A DNA stretch of 64,000 bases from Parvibaculaceae bacterium (GCA_029209985.1 JARGNZ010000005.1:83830-147829); one strand, 5' to 3'; numbered from the stretch's first letter, positions 1 to 10,447 are shown. Numbers and translations are program-made. Notes: generated from the sequence alone by a model not told the origin.

Positions 1-2012
1 ACCTCGTCCAACCCATCCGATAGGGCGGACTGTTGGGGTGTGGCTGCTGATTTTGGCCCTTGGGTCTGCATGTTCTCGAGCATGTTGTTGAGCTGTGAAA
101 GCATGTCGCGGGCTTGGTCGCGAGCGCCTGTGCTGGCAAGATCTTCAATGGTCTTGAGCATGTCCTCCAGATCACCCTGATTGATGCTGTTGTTATCCCC
201 GCCGGGGGTGGCGATGTCTGTTTCGCTGGTGTCGGTGTCAGCAAGGGCGTCTAGGTAGCGAGAAAGGGCTTGTTTAAGCTCCTGCATCAATTTGGAAATT
301 TCTTCGTCTGAGGCTCCTTCTGTCAACGCGCTCATCAAGGCTTCGCGGGCGTCTCGAAGTTCTTTTTCGGCCTGAGATAAATCTCCGTCTTCGAGGTAGA
401 GGGCCATGGTCCAGAGCATGTCAGTGGCGCTGATTAATTCAGACTGGAAGGTGCTGCTGTTGATGTCTGCATGGACAAGACGCCAATAGGCTGCGCGCAT
501 CCCTAAATAGATGGAGAGGTCTATTTCGCGTGTGTCTGGGAAAATGGAAAAGGATTCCAGAAAACCGGCTACTGAAAACCGGGCTTGGGGGTAGAGGGCC
601 AAGCGGCGTCTTTGCTCTACGAATGCCCGTGCCAGAGGAACGGTAAAGGTACGTTCGGGCAAGGTGAGAGTTTGAGGGGTGGTGGTGGCCTGTTGGTCCG
701 CCCCGTCATAGGCGCGTATTTCAATTGATACGGGAAGCCCTGCCCAAGGATGGTTCGTTAGGTCTTGGTAATGGGTTTTCTTCAGCTTGAGCGGAGGTGT
801 GCGGGAAATTGGAATGTCGATATGTGGTGCCCCGATGAGGGGGGTGGTTGCTGTGTCGTTTTCGGGTGTTCGCTCGCTTGCTTCTTGAGTTTGGAAGAGG
901 GCATTTTCGCTCAAGTGAACGGAAGGGTCGAGGCTGAAATCTACGTCGATCGCGGCGATCCCAAAATCATCGGCTGCGGCAAAATCAAAACGCAGAGAGT
1001 TGCGCGGTGTTGCAGAAATGGGTGAGGTGAGCGTGAGTGTTGGGGGCACGTCAGGCAGGACGTTGAAAGTCCATGCGCCCAGGGTTTGACCGCTTTGGTG
1101 CACTTCAATGGTTTGACTGGTGGTGAGGGCCGTGCTCGCCTCATATGTTGTTTGGGGTGATGTGGTGGGGGCGGGTTCCCGTATGTCTATGTCGGGGTCA
1201 TTTGAGCCAGAAAAACTGGGCATTGCCCCGCCGCTGATGCGTATTTCTAGCAAAGTTCCTTGCACAACGGTGAAGGTTTGCGGGTCGGTTGGTGATGTGG
1301 TTTGCGTCGTGTTTGGGGCGCGCGCGGCAGCCAGATATTTAGGGGCTTGGCGGGTATAGGGCGGTGGGGTCAGCCACGCATTGAGTTCGCCTTGGGTGCC
1401 ACGCCATGCAAAGCCCGGCCATAGGCCCTCGCTGACACGCAGATTGATTGTGGGACCGGCAAATACGGCTGCGGCGATGAGCGCCAACAGCAGGGCTGGG
1501 CGTAGGGCAAAGGGGTCCACATTCCCTTGTCTACTCGGATGGGGGAATGCCAGACGTAGTTTGGCTAATTGGCGGGCGCGCCAATTTTGTTGTGCGTGCC
1601 AGAGGGCGGTGTCTCCGCTTAATCCGACAGTATCCTCAAATTCGCTCAATGGACGGTGGGAAAGCCCCGCATTGTCTTCAAGGCGACGGCTGGCGGCATG
1701 GGTGCTTGGCCAAATCAGCGTGGCCCGCTGTTGATAGATCCCGAAACCAGAAAGACCCAAGGCAGCCATTAGCATGGCCCAGTGGAGAAGGACCGGGAGG
1801 GCACCCAGCACGCCGGTGAGAGCGCCCAGCAGATAGAGGCCGATGAACATTGTGGGTGCCCATAACACATGCCACAGTTGCTCCCAAAAAAGGGCGAGCT
1901 TTGCAAAGCGAATGAGCATGTTGAGGCGGCGTGTTTCTGTGAGTGCTGATTGGGTGTTTGGCTCCCCAATGTCTTTTTGATTTGGCTTGGCCTGATCGGT
2001 GTTCACGCGCAC
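1..2012 (-). CDS. TIGR02302 (DUF4175) membrane protein, 3' end outside the window
   Basis: The frame stays open from a GTG near 2012 to base 1, giving about 670 residues without a stop; the C-terminus lies beyond the window. The GTG has GGAG 7 bases upstream; the first ATG is at 1919. The product reads as the alphaproteobacterial TIGR02302 family (usually about 850 aa): two N-terminal membrane helices (FIGLYLLGALTGVLG and the following stretch), the block TALWHAQQNWRARQLAKLRL, DPFALR before the next helix, then a long periplasmic part ending in Gln/Asn-rich helices (DMLSQLNNMLENMQ). The function of the family is unknown. It follows lysA on the same strand. Family call is by motif; the exact start is less sure. 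Confidence 0.85.
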   Translation of the reverse strand, partial: MRVNTDQAKPNQKDIGEPNTQSALTETRRLNMLIRFAKLALFWEQLWHVLWAPTMFIGLYLLGALTGVLGALPVLLHWAMLMAALGLSGFGIYQQRATLIWPSTHAASRRLEDNAGLSHRPLSEFEDTVGLSGDTALWHAQQNWRARQLAKLRLAFPHPSRQGNVDPFALRPALLLALIAAAVFAGPTINLRVSEGLWPGFAWRGTQGELNAWLTPPPYTRQAPKYLAAARAPNTTQTTSPTDPQTFTVVQGTLLEIRISGGAMPSFSGSNDPDIDIREPAPTTSPQTTYEASTALTTSQTIEVHQSGQTLGAWTFNVLPDVPPTLTLTSPISATPRNSLRFDFAAADDFGIAAIDVDFSLDPSVHLSENALFQTQEASERTPENDTATTPLIGAPHIDIPISRTPPLKLKKTHYQDLTNHPWAGLPVSIEIRAYDGADQQATTTPQTLTLPERTFTVPLARAFVEQRRRLALYPQARFSVAGFLESFSIFPDTREIDLSIYLGMRAAYWRLVHADINSSTFQSELISATDMLWTMALYLEDGDLSQAEKELRDAREALMSALTEGASDEEISKLMQELKQALSRYLDALADTDTSETDIATPGGDNNSINQGDLEDMLKTIEDLASTGARDQARDMLSQLNNMLENMQTQGPKSAATPQQSALSDGLDE

Positions 2013-2207
2013 AGGTTTCTCCACCCACTTGTTATGTTTCTGACGCTCAAACCGTCAGAATCTTTATATGAGCTAAACCGTACCACGCACAGCCGCAAGC
2101 GCACAGTCTCCGCATATGTTTGGCGCAGACTGCTTTATAGGACGATCTTTGAAGGAGATCGGGGCGGTTTTGTGACGAAAGTTGCTGAAAAGGGATGCGG
2201 GGCGTTT

Positions 2208-3473
2208 TTACAGCCAGTCGGGAACCTTATCGAGGTCTAGGATCGCATCGTAATCTGGGCGGGCGCGGATCACCGCATATTGGTCGCCGTTGACTAAGAT
2301 CTCTGGAATGAGCGGGCGGGTGTTATAGGTGGACGCTAAGACTGCGCCATATGCACCCGCTGACATCACGGCAATGAGGTCACCTGACGCGAGGTCGGGT
2401 AGGTCGCGCCCCTTGGCAAAATAGTCGCCGGTTTCGCACACAGGCCCCACAATGTCGTAGCGGTTGGTGGTGGCGTCTGGGGTGGCTTCTGATACGGGTA
2501 AAATATTGTGGTAGGCGTCATAGAGTGTTGGGCGAATGAGGTCATTCATGGCGCCATCCGTGATGAGGAATGATCGGTCATCCCCATGCTTGTTGTAAAT
2601 CACTGATGCGATGAGAATACCTGCGTTGCCCGCAATCATTCGGCCCGGTTCAAAGATGAGCTGGCAGTCTAATTCGCCCACACAGTCGTTGACCATTTTG
2701 GCGTATTCATCGGGGTGCGGGGGAACGTCATTTGTGCCCAAATAGGGGATGCCCAAGCCACCGCCCAAATCGAGGCGGGTAATGGGGTGGCCTTGATCGC
2801 GTAAAGTGCGCACCAATTCAGCCACGCGGTTGAAGGCAGCGCGGAACGGCTCAAGGTCTGTGAGTTGGCTGCCGATGTGCACATCAATGCCGCTGACCAC
2901 AATGCCAGACAATGTGGCTGCATGGGCATAGACCGCTGGGGCGCGTTTCCATGAGATGCCGAATTTGTTTTCTGCTTTACCAGTCGAAATTTTCTCATGG
3001 GTTTTGGCGTCAACATCTGGGTTGACCCGAATGGCGATGGCAGCTTGTTTGTTCAGCCGTGTTGCCACTGCGGAAAGTTGGTCTAATTCCGGCTCAGATT
3101 CCACGTTGAATTGGTGGATGCCTGCGGTTAACGCGTCTTCCATTTCGCGCACGGTTTTGCCCACACCAGAAAAGACAATGCGTTCGGGTGGAATGCCTGC
3201 ACGTAGAGCGCGCCGAAGCTCCCCGCCTGAAACAACGTCGGCCCCGCACCCTAAGTTTGCTAATGTGCGCAATACTGCAATGTTGGAATTGGCTTTTACG
3301 GAATAGCAAATCAAAGTGTCGGTATTTTTGAAGGCTTGAGAAAAGACTTCATAATGGCGGGTGAGCGTGGCTGTTGAATAACAATAAAACGGCGTGCCGA
3401 CCGCGTGTGCGATGTCAGTCAGGGAAACGTTTTCAGCGTGTAGAACGCCATTTTTGTAATTGAAATGGTGCAT
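2208..3473 (-). CDS. lysA: Diaminopimelate decarboxylase
   Basis: This 421-residue protein is a fold-III PLP decarboxylase that converts meso-diaminopimelate to L-lysine and CO2, the last step of lysine synthesis. The PLP lysine lies in CYSVKANSN (Lys60), the glycine-rich phosphate loop is LGGGLGIPY, and the C-terminal GPVCETGD motif carries the cysteine contributed to the neighbouring subunit's active site. The length is normal for LysA. The gene follows lptM by 41 bases and is probably co-transcribed with argH-lptM, an order common in alphaproteobacteria. Confidence 0.97.
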   Translation of the reverse strand: MHHFNYKNGVLHAENVSLTDIAHAVGTPFYCYSTATLTRHYEVFSQAFKNTDTLICYSVKANSNIAVLRTLANLGCGADVVSGGELRRALRAGIPPERIVFSGVGKTVREMEDALTAGIHQFNVESEPELDQLSAVATRLNKQAAIAIRVNPDVDAKTHEKISTGKAENKFGISWKRAPAVYAHAATLSGIVVSGIDVHIGSQLTDLEPFRAAFNRVAELVRTLRDQGHPITRLDLGGGLGIPYLGTNDVPPHPDEYAKMVNDCVGELDCQLIFEPGRMIAGNAGILIASVIYNKHGDDRSFLITDGAMNDLIRPTLYDAYHNILPVSEATPDATTNRYDIVGPVCETGDYFAKGRDLPDLASGDLIAVMSAGAYGAVLASTYNTRPLIPEILVNGDQYAVIRARPDYDAILDLDKVPDWL

Positions 3474-3514
3474 GTGGTGTTAAATACCCTGATCGTATCG
3501 CGGGGATGGCCGTG

Positions 3515-3661
3515 TTAGTCGGTTGTGCTGTCATGTGCAGGGGGGGGCGCAAGGTCGCCTTTTTTGCCACATGCTGACAGACTGGTGCTGAGCGCGAGTG
3601 CGACAACCAAAGGAAGTGCAACGCGACGCAAACGGGCTTGTGTCTGTGATGACTTGTTCAT
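3515..3661 (-). CDS. lptM: LptM-like small lipoprotein (YifL family)
   Basis: This is a 48-residue lipoprotein. I chose the ATG at 3661 because AAAGGA sits 8 bases upstream; the frame extends further 5' but into the region just after argH. Residues 1-27 form a basic then hydrophobic signal peptide ending in the lipobox LSAC. The mature part starts CGKKGDLAPP, the hallmark of LptM/YifL. In Enterobacteria LptM binds LptDE and helps LptD oxidative maturation; a similar outer-membrane role here is inference. It lies between argH and lysA, a conserved position. Confidence 0.9.
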   Translation of the reverse strand: MNKSSQTQARLRRVALPLVVALALSTSLSACGKKGDLAPPPAHDSTTD

Positions 3662-3735
3662 CTCTAAATCCTTTGTTCTCGTGTCTAGGTAAGCTGTGTG
3701 CTTGTGCTTTATTGAGCCTAGTGAGCGACGTGTGC

Positions 3736-5118
3736 CTATTGCGCTAGACGTTCGCGCCATGCTTTCACAGAAGCACGCACATTGTTAGGGCTTGTGCCCC
3801 CAAAGCTTGTGCGCGATGCCACTGAATTGTCCACCCCTAGCACAGAATAAATCGCGTCGGTGATGCCCGGCTCAACCGCTTGCATGTCCGCAAGGGTTAA
3901 ATCAGACAAATCGCAGCCTTTTTTCTCGGCTTCAGCAACCAAGGTGCCGGTGATGTGGTGGGCTTGGCGGAAGGGAACTCCAAGCTCGCGCACGACCCAA
4001 TCAGCCAAATCGGTGGCTGTGGAGAAATCTTGTGCCGCAGCGTGGCGCATATTCTCTTTGTTGACTTCGAGGCGGGACACCATTGCCGTCATCGCCGCGA
4101 GGCAGAGAGAAAGGCTGTCTAGGGCGTCAAAGGCTGTTTCTTTGTCTTCCTGCATGTCTTTTGAATAGGCTAAGGGTAGCCCTTTCATGACAACCAGCAG
4201 GGCGTTGAGGGCCCCGATGATGCGGCCTGTTTTGGCGCGGACCAGCTCGGCGGCATCTGGATTTTTCTTTTGCGGCATGATGGATGAGCCGGTGGTGAGG
4301 CTGTCCGGCAATTTGATGAACTTAAAGCCAGCACTCATCCAAATGACGATTTCTTCAGCCATGCGTGACAAGTGGATGGCTGTGATGGAGGCCGCACTCA
4401 AGGTCTCCAGCACAAAATCGCGGTCTGATACGCTGTCGAGAGAGTTGCGGGTGGGGCGATCAAAACCGAGCGCTTCTGCTGTCATTTCCCGGTCGATGGG
4501 GAAAGAGGTGCCAGCCAGCGCTGCAGCGCCCAGAGGGCACTCGTTGAGGCGGGCGCGGGCATCTTGGAACCGGCTTTTGTCGCGGGAGGCCATTTCTACG
4601 AATGCAAGGCAGTGGTGGCCATATGTGACAGGCTGTGCGGTTTGCAAATGGGTGTAGCCGGGCATGACGGTATCGGCGTTGTTTTCTGCCAAATTCAAGA
4701 GAGCGGAAATGAACCCCTCAAGTTGGGTATCGAGGTGGTCAATCGTGTCGCGAATATAGAGCTTAAAGTCATTGGCCACTTGGTCGTTGCGTGAGCGCCC
4801 GGTGTGGAGGCGTCCGGCAGTGGGGCCGATGAGTTCTGCTAGGCGAGATTCCACGTTCATGTGAATATCTTCTAGAGCGCGGCTGAACGTAAAGTCTCCG
4901 GCTTCGATTTCACCTAGAACAGTGTCCAGCCCAACGAGAATTTGATCGGCATCTGTCGCAGAGATGATACCTTTTTTGGCCAACATCGTGCAATGTGCTT
5001 TGGACGCGCGAATGTCTTGAGTATAGAAGCGCTTGTCGAAATCGATGGAGGCGTTTATTTCCTCCATGATCTGGTCCGGAGCTTCACCAAACCGGCCACC
5101 CCACATTTTGTTGCTCAT
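3736..5118 (-). CDS. argH: Argininosuccinate lyase
   Basis: The protein cleaves argininosuccinate to arginine and fumarate, the last step of arginine synthesis. The fumarase/aspartase-superfamily signature [12 protein letters not shown] is present with its catalytic serine, and the N-terminal MWGGRF and HMNVESRL blocks are typical of ArgH. I start at the second ATG of an ATGATG pair, where GGAG is 7 bases upstream, giving 460 residues, the normal length. A longer frame would begin at 5178 and overlap the divergent tlpA. It heads the argH-lptM-lysA set. Confidence 0.97.
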   Translation of the reverse strand: MSNKMWGGRFGEAPDQIMEEINASIDFDKRFYTQDIRASKAHCTMLAKKGIISATDADQILVGLDTVLGEIEAGDFTFSRALEDIHMNVESRLAELIGPTAGRLHTGRSRNDQVANDFKLYIRDTIDHLDTQLEGFISALLNLAENNADTVMPGYTHLQTAQPVTYGHHCLAFVEMASRDKSRFQDARARLNECPLGAAALAGTSFPIDREMTAEALGFDRPTRNSLDSVSDRDFVLETLSAASITAIHLSRMAEEIVIWMSAGFKFIKLPDSLTTGSSIMPQKKNPDAAELVRAKTGRIIGALNALLVVMKGLPLAYSKDMQEDKETAFDALDSLSLCLAAMTAMVSRLEVNKENMRHAAAQDFSTATDLADWVVRELGVPFRQAHHITGTLVAEAEKKGCDLSDLTLADMQAVEPGITDAIYSVLGVDNSVASRTSFGGTSPNNVRASVKAWRERLAQ

Positions 5119-5170
5119 CATATTTCTCCGGATTGCCTGATTTGTGGGCTCGGAGGCCTGGAGGAAAACC

Positions 5171-5824
5171 ATGTCCACTCAAAAATCCACTCAAACGGGT
5201 AAATCCGCTCTGTTCATGGGTCTTGGTGTGGTGGTGGTCGCCCTATTGGCCGCGTTTCTTTATCTAGGAGAAGGGGATAGCAACGGCGGGGCCAAGTCGC
5301 AAGCGGGGAATCGCTCTGTTGCTGCTTTGAGTGCTGCCGCCCAAGGGACTGTGGCCAATTTTACCGTGGCGAAAAACCCCAAAACTGTGGCTGATATTGG
5401 TTTTGTGGATGGGGCAGGGGCCGCCAAAAAGTTGAGCAATTGGCGGGGACAGGTGGTTTTATTGAACGTTTGGGCGACGTGGTGTGGCCCGTGCCGCGAG
5501 GAAATGCCGGCCTTAGACCGTTTGCAGGCGCAGATGGGGGCCGAAGATTTTGAGGTGGTTGCCCTGAGTGTTGATCGGGGCGACATTGGCTTGCCACAAG
5601 GGTTTTATGAAGAAATCGGCGTTAAAGATCTCGGGCTTTATCATGACGGAAGTGCCAAAGCAGGATCAAAATTGGGGGTTTTTGGAATGCCCACGACTTT
5701 GCTTTTGGGACGCCAAGGCCAGATTTTAGGGCGACTTGTGGGCCCGGCTGAATGGGATGAGGCGCACGCTCAGGCGCTGGTCCGGGCCGCCCTAGCGCTG
5801 CCTGCAGAGGCGGGGGCGCCCTAG
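5171..5824 (+). CDS. tlpA: TlpA-family thiol:disulfide reductase
   Basis: This is a 217-residue membrane-anchored thioredoxin-fold protein. One transmembrane anchor (about residues 13-33) is followed by a periplasmic domain with the redox motif WCGPC (Cys105, Cys108) and the cis-proline loop FGMPTT. TlpA proteins keep periplasmic cysteines reduced, for example in cytochrome oxidase copper-centre assembly. The start at 5171 has GGAGGAAAACC directly upstream; the longer frame from 5144 lacks such a site. It is divergent from argH with about 50 bases between, a conserved arrangement. Confidence 0.92.
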   Translation: MSTQKSTQTGKSALFMGLGVVVVALLAAFLYLGEGDSNGGAKSQAGNRSVAALSAAAQGTVANFTVAKNPKTVADIGFVDGAGAAKKLSNWRGQVVLLNVWATWCGPCREEMPALDRLQAQMGAEDFEVVALSVDRGDIGLPQGFYEEIGVKDLGLYHDGSAKAGSKLGVFGMPTTLLLGRQGQILGRLVGPAEWDEAHAQALVRAALALPAEAGAP

Positions 5825-5855
5825 CGCAGTCGGTTTTGGTGCGACGGCTCTTTGA

Positions 5856-6371
5856 TTAGGACGCTCTTGGGGGAATATACAGATAGAGAGCGGTTAGAAT
5901 TTGCTCTACGTCCCCAGAATTTTGTGTCAGAGGCAGGGAAATCGCACGGATTTGGTGGTGTTGCCGTGAGGCATCAAAACGCGACCCTGTCCAGATGAGT
6001 GGTTTTTTCTTCTGCATGACTTTGTTCATGATCGTCAGCCAACGCATTTGCGCTTTGTTGTATTCTAATGTCGTTTTAATGCCATTGGTGATGTTGGAGA
6101 GGCGTCGGCCCGTGCGATCTGGCCCGAGCCAATCAGACAGGTTTGTGCCAAATAACCGAATCAGGAAATCGTTTTCACCCGTGATTTCCAAGATTGTAAT
6201 ATCGGGCAGGTATTTCTTGAGATCTAGGGGGCTGATGTCGCTGCGAAGCGGCAGCGATGGGCTTTGCTTTCCGGTTGGCTCCATTTTCTGGCTTAGCGTG
6301 TACCAATAGTCCTTCAGTTCTTGGATTTCGGGTTGTTCTGGAATTTCTGAAGGATAGGTAATGTCGTCCAT
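5856..6371 (-). CDS. PAS_5-family PAS domain protein, first copy
   Basis: This is a 171-residue soluble protein with no signal or membrane segment. It shows the PAS_5 (PF07310) pattern: an N-terminal LKDYW block, DISPLDLKKYLPDITILEI, then FLIRLFGTNLSDWLGPDRTGR. The family is abundant in alphaproteobacteria and consists of single PAS domains without an output domain; ligand and partner are generally unknown. It is a diverged paralogue of the next gene, and both lie on the minus strand separated by about 180 AT-rich bases. GAGG precedes the start. Confidence 0.8.
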   Translation of the reverse strand: MDDITYPSEIPEQPEIQELKDYWYTLSQKMEPTGKQSPSLPLRSDISPLDLKKYLPDITILEITGENDFLIRLFGTNLSDWLGPDRTGRRLSNITNGIKTTLEYNKAQMRWLTIMNKVMQKKKPLIWTGSRFDASRQHHQIRAISLPLTQNSGDVEQILTALYLYIPPRAS

Positions 6372-6549
6372 GGGGCCTCAATAACTAGCTCTATTTGTTT
6401 AGTCAAATTTATATATGTTGAGCGCTTAATAACTTTTATGTAATTAAGTATTAAATATTCTGCATCGATGTTTAGTGGGAAGTCTAGTCAAAAAATACTT
6501 TAATAATTTCTATATATACTTGGGTTTGTTATTTGGTCATTCGCGGGAA

Positions 6550-7029
6550 CTAGCGCACGTACATTAATGCAAGCACTTGGGCGATTTTGCTGCTTCCATT
6601 CGTCAGGGGGAGGCAAATGCCTTTGAGGGTTTGATGGCGATATCCTGTCCGCAGGCGAGGGGTTTCGAAGAAAACGGGCGCTGCCTCACGCACGGTTTTT
6701 GTCAGCACCTCTTGCCAAAGGTTAAGTGCATTTTCTTTGACGGCCTCTTCTGCAGATTTGCCCGTTAGATTGTCTTGTGTTCTGCCTGTGCGGTCCTCAC
6801 CAAAGATTTCCATCAAGGCGGTTCCAAACAACCGCACTTCAAATGCTTTCGTGTCGATGTGGACTTCAATCACCGCGAGATTTGGCAGGTGTCTTTTTAC
6901 AGAAACCGGGGAAAAATCTCGCCGGTCTGGGACGCACTGGTCCTCACGTATGCTTTGCCAATAATCGTGAAGCTCGTTGATTTCTAAGAGGTCGGGTAGT
7001 TCGTTGAGGAAAGTTACTTTTATGGTCAT
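6550..7029 (-). CDS. PAS_5-family PAS domain protein, second copy
   Basis: This 159-residue protein has the same architecture as its downstream neighbour: INELHDYWQSIR, a VKRHLPNLAVIEV block, and FEVRLFGTALMEIFGEDRTGRT. Paralogy is clear from the shared order of motifs, although identity is modest. No effector domain, signal peptide or membrane helix is visible. I see no strong ribosome binding site before ATG 7029. A sensory or regulatory role is an inference from the PAS fold only. Confidence 0.8.
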   Translation of the reverse strand: MTIKVTFLNELPDLLEINELHDYWQSIREDQCVPDRRDFSPVSVKRHLPNLAVIEVHIDTKAFEVRLFGTALMEIFGEDRTGRTQDNLTGKSAEEAVKENALNLWQEVLTKTVREAAPVFFETPRLRTGYRHQTLKGICLPLTNGSSKIAQVLALMYVR

Positions 7030-7293
7030 GTCATTTTCTTGAAGGAGGAGTGCGACGTGCTTATATAGATACTAAAGACTAGACTTTAAGCATGACAAAG
7101 CGACGCAGTTCTCCTGTGATGGAATCAAAGTTGATCCGAAATGGTGTAGGGATCAATATTGAAAGATGGTGAGGTTGGTGGTGGCGGGATATGGCTTGAG
7201 AAATGGCCGGGTCAATTTCTGTTGGCTTGATCAAGGCCTCTCTTGTGGGAGACGCTTGAGGGCCGCTGTTGAAATTGATGGGTTTTGGTCAAG

Positions 7294-8169
7294 CTATCGC
7301 GTGGGCACTGGAAGGTCGCCGCGATAATCGTAGAATCCGCGTTGGGTTTTGCGGCCAAGCCAGCCCGCTTCCACATATTTTACCAACAGGGGACAAGGGC
7401 GATATTTTGTGTCGGCGAGGCCGTCGTAAAGCACCTGCATGATGGAAAGGCATGTGTCGAGGCCAATAAAGTCTGCCAATTGCAGAGGCCCCATTTTGTG
7501 ATTCGCGCCTAAACGCATGGCTTTGTCGATGCTTTCCACAGATCCGACCCCCTCATAGAGGGTGTAAACGGCTTCATTGATCATCGGCAGCAAAATCCGG
7601 TTCACAATAAAGGCGGGGAAGTCTTCTGCGGTGGCAACTTGTTTGCCTAAGCCAAGGGCCAAGGTTTCAATTGATTTGAAGGTTGCGTCATCGGTTGCAA
7701 TCCCCCGGATCAATTCCACCAGCTCCATCACTGGAACGGGGTTCATGAAGTGCATGCCCATAAACTTTTCTGGGCGGTCCGTGATAGCGGCAAGGCGGGT
7801 AATGGAAATGGACGAGGTGTTGGTGCACAAAATTGTTTCTGCGGGGAGGTGGGGGCATAGTTCGCTAAAAATAGCCCGCTTTACGTCTTCGTTTTCCGTC
7901 GCAGATTCGATGACCATATTGGTTTCGGCCAGTTTTGCGTAATCCATTGAGGGCGTTATGCGGTCGAGGGCTGCGTTGCGATCGGATTCTTGAATTTTTC
8001 CACTGGCCACTTGCCGGTTCATGTTGCCCATGATGGTGGCAATGCCAGCTTCAGCGCGTTCCATAGAAATGTCATGTACAATTACGTCATATCCGTTGAG
8101 AGCGCAGACGTGTGCGATCCCACTACCCATTTGACCGGCGCCTATAACACCAATACGGCGAATTTCCAT
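7294..8169 (-). CDS. hbd: 3-hydroxybutyryl-CoA dehydrogenase
   Basis: This 291-residue NAD(P)-dependent enzyme interconverts acetoacetyl-CoA and 3-hydroxybutyryl-CoA. The N-terminal Rossmann motif GAGQMGSGIAHV is followed by NTSSISIT and MHFMNPVPVMELVE, which contains the catalytic histidine region, and by the C-terminal GPLQLADFIGLD helical domain. It lies downstream of etfBA on the same strand, about 270 bases away with a strong hairpin between. 3-Hydroxybutyryl-CoA is the entry to the ethylmalonyl-CoA pathway encoded 8-14 kb away. The side that makes PHB or crotonyl-CoA cannot be told from sequence. Confidence 0.93.
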   Translation of the reverse strand: MEIRRIGVIGAGQMGSGIAHVCALNGYDVIVHDISMERAEAGIATIMGNMNRQVASGKIQESDRNAALDRITPSMDYAKLAETNMVIESATENEDVKRAIFSELCPHLPAETILCTNTSSISITRLAAITDRPEKFMGMHFMNPVPVMELVELIRGIATDDATFKSIETLALGLGKQVATAEDFPAFIVNRILLPMINEAVYTLYEGVGSVESIDKAMRLGANHKMGPLQLADFIGLDTCLSIMQVLYDGLADTKYRPCPLLVKYVEAGWLGRKTQRGFYDYRGDLPVPTR

Positions 8170-8371
8170 GACACTTCTCTCTTTTACTCAGGGCGATTTA
8201 ATGGATTTAACGACAAACCCTTTAATTGAGCGCCTCTTACTTGTGAACTAACTGTACTCGTGAAACGACTGTGTACTTTTATGTGACTTTGTTTGAGCTC
8301 TTCTTATTGATTGATCGTTTCTATTAAGCAGTTTCAAGACCCTAGAGAGTTGGTATTGGCCTTGCCACAAG

Positions 8372-8404
8372 AAACGGCGCTACTGATATTCAGTAGCGCC
8401 GTTT
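8372..8404 (-). terminator. Hairpin terminator after etfBA
   Basis: AAACGGCGCTACTG and its exact complement form a 14-bp stem with a 5-base loop 33 bases past the etfA stop. The T-tract on the minus strand is short (TTTCTTG), so termination may be partial and let some transcription reach hbd. Confidence 0.7.
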
Positions 8405-8436
8405 GAGTCTAGCGTAAGTGTATTGATTTGGCCAAG

Positions 8437-9378
8437 TTAAAGACCAATTTTACCCAGTTCTTCTTCAAGCTCTGGCACCGCGTTAAATAGGTCGGCGACC
8501 AAGCCGAAATCGGCTACTTGGAAGATGGGGGCTTCTTCATCTTTATTGATGGCCACGATGACTTTTGAGTCCTTCATGCCCGCCAAGTGCTGAATGGCGC
8601 CGGAGATGCCAACTGCGATGTAAAGCTCAGGAGCGACAACCTTACCGGTTTGACCAATTTGGTAGTCGTTCGGTACGAAGCCAGCATCCACAGCGGCCCG
8701 TGAGGCGCCAACGCCAGCGCCCAGCTTGTCAGCGATTTTTTCCAACATTGGGAAGTTATCGCCAGACTGCATGCCGCGACCACCAGAGATGATGATTTTA
8801 GCTGATGCCAATTCCGGACGGTCTGATTTAGTCAGCTCTTCACTAACGTACTCAGAAATGCCTGGGTTTTCAGCAGCAGAGATTGCTTCCACGGTTGCTG
8901 AACCCCCATCGCCAGCTGCAGCGAAAGCAGTTGTGCGGACAGTCATGATTTTCTTCGCGTCAGAAGATTTGACGGTCTGAATGGCGTTACCTGCGTAGAT
9001 TGGGCGCTCAAATGTATCAGCTGAAACCACAGCAGTGACTTCTGAAAGCTGCATGACATCGAGAAGCGCTGCGACACGTGGGGTAATGTTCTTACCATTT
9101 GTGGTCGCAGGATAAACGATGGCATCGTAGTCGCCTGCCAAAGAAACGATCAAGGCAGCAACTGGCTCAGCCATTTGCTTGCCATATTGAGCGTCGTCGG
9201 CCACGAGGACTTTGGCAACACCAGCAATTTTAGCAGCGGCTTCACCCACAGCTGCACAGCCTTCGCCAGCAACCAGAATGTTGACGTCGCCACCCAGCGC
9301 AACGGCTGCGGTAACAGCTTTTGCTGTTGCGTCGTTCAGTTCTGCGTTGTCGTGTTCTGCAATAACGAGAGAGGTCAT
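8437..9378 (-). CDS. etfA: Electron transfer flavoprotein alpha subunit
   Basis: This 313-residue protein is the FAD-carrying subunit of ETF, which takes electrons from acyl-CoA dehydrogenases and passes them to ETF:quinone oxidoreductase. The C-terminal FAD domain shows [44 protein letters not shown] and QHLAGMKDS, all canonical. Its ATG overlaps the stop of etfB (ATGA), so the two are translationally coupled. It is a plausible acceptor for the Mcd and acyl-CoA dehydrogenases of this window. Confidence 0.97.
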   Translation of the reverse strand: MTSLVIAEHDNAELNDATAKAVTAAVALGGDVNILVAGEGCAAVGEAAAKIAGVAKVLVADDAQYGKQMAEPVAALIVSLAGDYDAIVYPATTNGKNITPRVAALLDVMQLSEVTAVVSADTFERPIYAGNAIQTVKSSDAKKIMTVRTTAFAAAGDGGSATVEAISAAENPGISEYVSEELTKSDRPELASAKIIISGGRGMQSGDNFPMLEKIADKLGAGVGASRAAVDAGFVPNDYQIGQTGKVVAPELYIAVGISGAIQHLAGMKDSKVIVAINKDEEAPIFQVADFGLVADLFNAVPELEEELGKIGL

Positions 9379-10124
9379 CCGATCACTCCTGCTTCTTTGA
9401 GTTTCGCAACCAATTCAGCAGCGGTTTCTACTTTGATGCCAGCTTGGCGTTCAGCAGGTTCCGTTACTTTTTGAACTTGAAGGCGAGGCGTAAGGTCTAC
9501 GCTGTAATCTTCAGGTGTTTTCGCATCAATCGGCTTCTTCTTAGCTTTCATGATGTTTGGAAGAGATGCATATCGTGGCTCGTTCAAGCGCAGGTCAGAG
9601 GTGACAACTGCAGGCAGGTTGAGCTTGATGGTTTGCAAGCCGCCGTCGATTTCGCGGGTGACGTTGAGCTTGTCGCCGTCTTTTTCCACTTTCGAAGCGA
9701 AGGTACCTTGTGGCCAGCCAAGAAGGGCAGACAACATCTGACCAGTTTGGTTGCTGTCGTCATCGATGGCTTGCTTGCCAACAATGATCAGCTCTGGGCT
9801 CTCTTCACCAGCAACGGCTTTGAGAATTTTTGCAACAGCGAGAGGTTCAACCTCTGCATCTGTTTTAACGTGAATCCCGCGGTCAGCACCCATAGCTAGG
9901 GCTGTACGGAGCGTTTCTTGAGCTTGTTGAGGGCCAACAGTGACAACAACGATCTCAGTTGCTGTGCCGGCTTCTTTCAAGCGAATCGCTTCTTCGACAG
10001 AAATCTCGTCGAAAGGGTTCATGGACATTTTCACGTTGGCGAGCTCGACGCCGCTTTGGTCCGCTTTAACACGTACCTTCACGTTGTAGTCGATCACTCG
10101 TTTTACGGGAACGAGGACTTTCAT
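9375..10124 (-). CDS. etfB: Electron transfer flavoprotein beta subunit
   Basis: This is a 249-residue ETF beta subunit that binds AMP and pairs with EtfA. It starts [19 protein letters not shown], the typical N-terminus, and carries the recognition-loop region [30 protein letters not shown], with which ETF docks to its dehydrogenases. I chose ATG 10124 because AGGAG lies 9 bases upstream and because homologues begin here; the open frame extends to 10250 without support. It is the first gene of etfBA. Confidence 0.97.
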   Translation of the reverse strand: MKVLVPVKRVIDYNVKVRVKADQSGVELANVKMSMNPFDEISVEEAIRLKEAGTATEIVVVTVGPQQAQETLRTALAMGADRGIHVKTDAEVEPLAVAKILKAVAGEESPELIIVGKQAIDDDSNQTGQMLSALLGWPQGTFASKVEKDGDKLNVTREIDGGLQTIKLNLPAVVTSDLRLNEPRYASLPNIMKAKKKPIDAKTPEDYSVDLTPRLQVQKVTEPAERQAGIKVETAAELVAKLKEAGVIG

Positions 10125-10447
10125 AGAGCAGAACTCCTGCACATTGTCTGACGTGAGCGTCAGAGGCGGGTCTTGGTTCGCCGCAATTTTCCCACCACGA
10201 ACAGCTCGAAGAGGGGAGCGGCTCATTGCACAATTAAATGGCATGGTCAAAAAAGCGACATCTTGCTAGAGCGCGGGGTATTTGAACCGCAGAATCTAGC
10301 GCTTATGGAGGCGCAAACTAAGCTGGGACCGCGCTTGTGTCAATGAAGGGGAGGGCATCTGTGTGGCGATATAAGGTCGCGAGGGTGCCAAAGGATGCTG
10401 GAGCCTTGAAAGCTGTTGGATTCTGTGGGTTTTCTTCGGTTCCGTGA
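10125..10447. other. Intergenic region upstream of etfB, no gene seen
   Basis: I see no convincing coding sequence in this 323-base gap between the adenosyltransferase stop and etfB. It should hold the etfB promoter. Just upstream of the etfB ribosome binding site is a short inverted repeat (10148-10163). No riboswitch-like fold was recognised. Confidence 0.5.
10148..10163. promoter_or_regulatory. Short inverted repeat upstream of etfB
   Basis: CTGACG and CGTCAG flank a 4-base spacer 24 bases upstream of the etfB start. It could be a regulator site or a weak hairpin in the leader. Six-base arms are short enough to arise by chance, so this is tentative. Confidence 0.25.
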
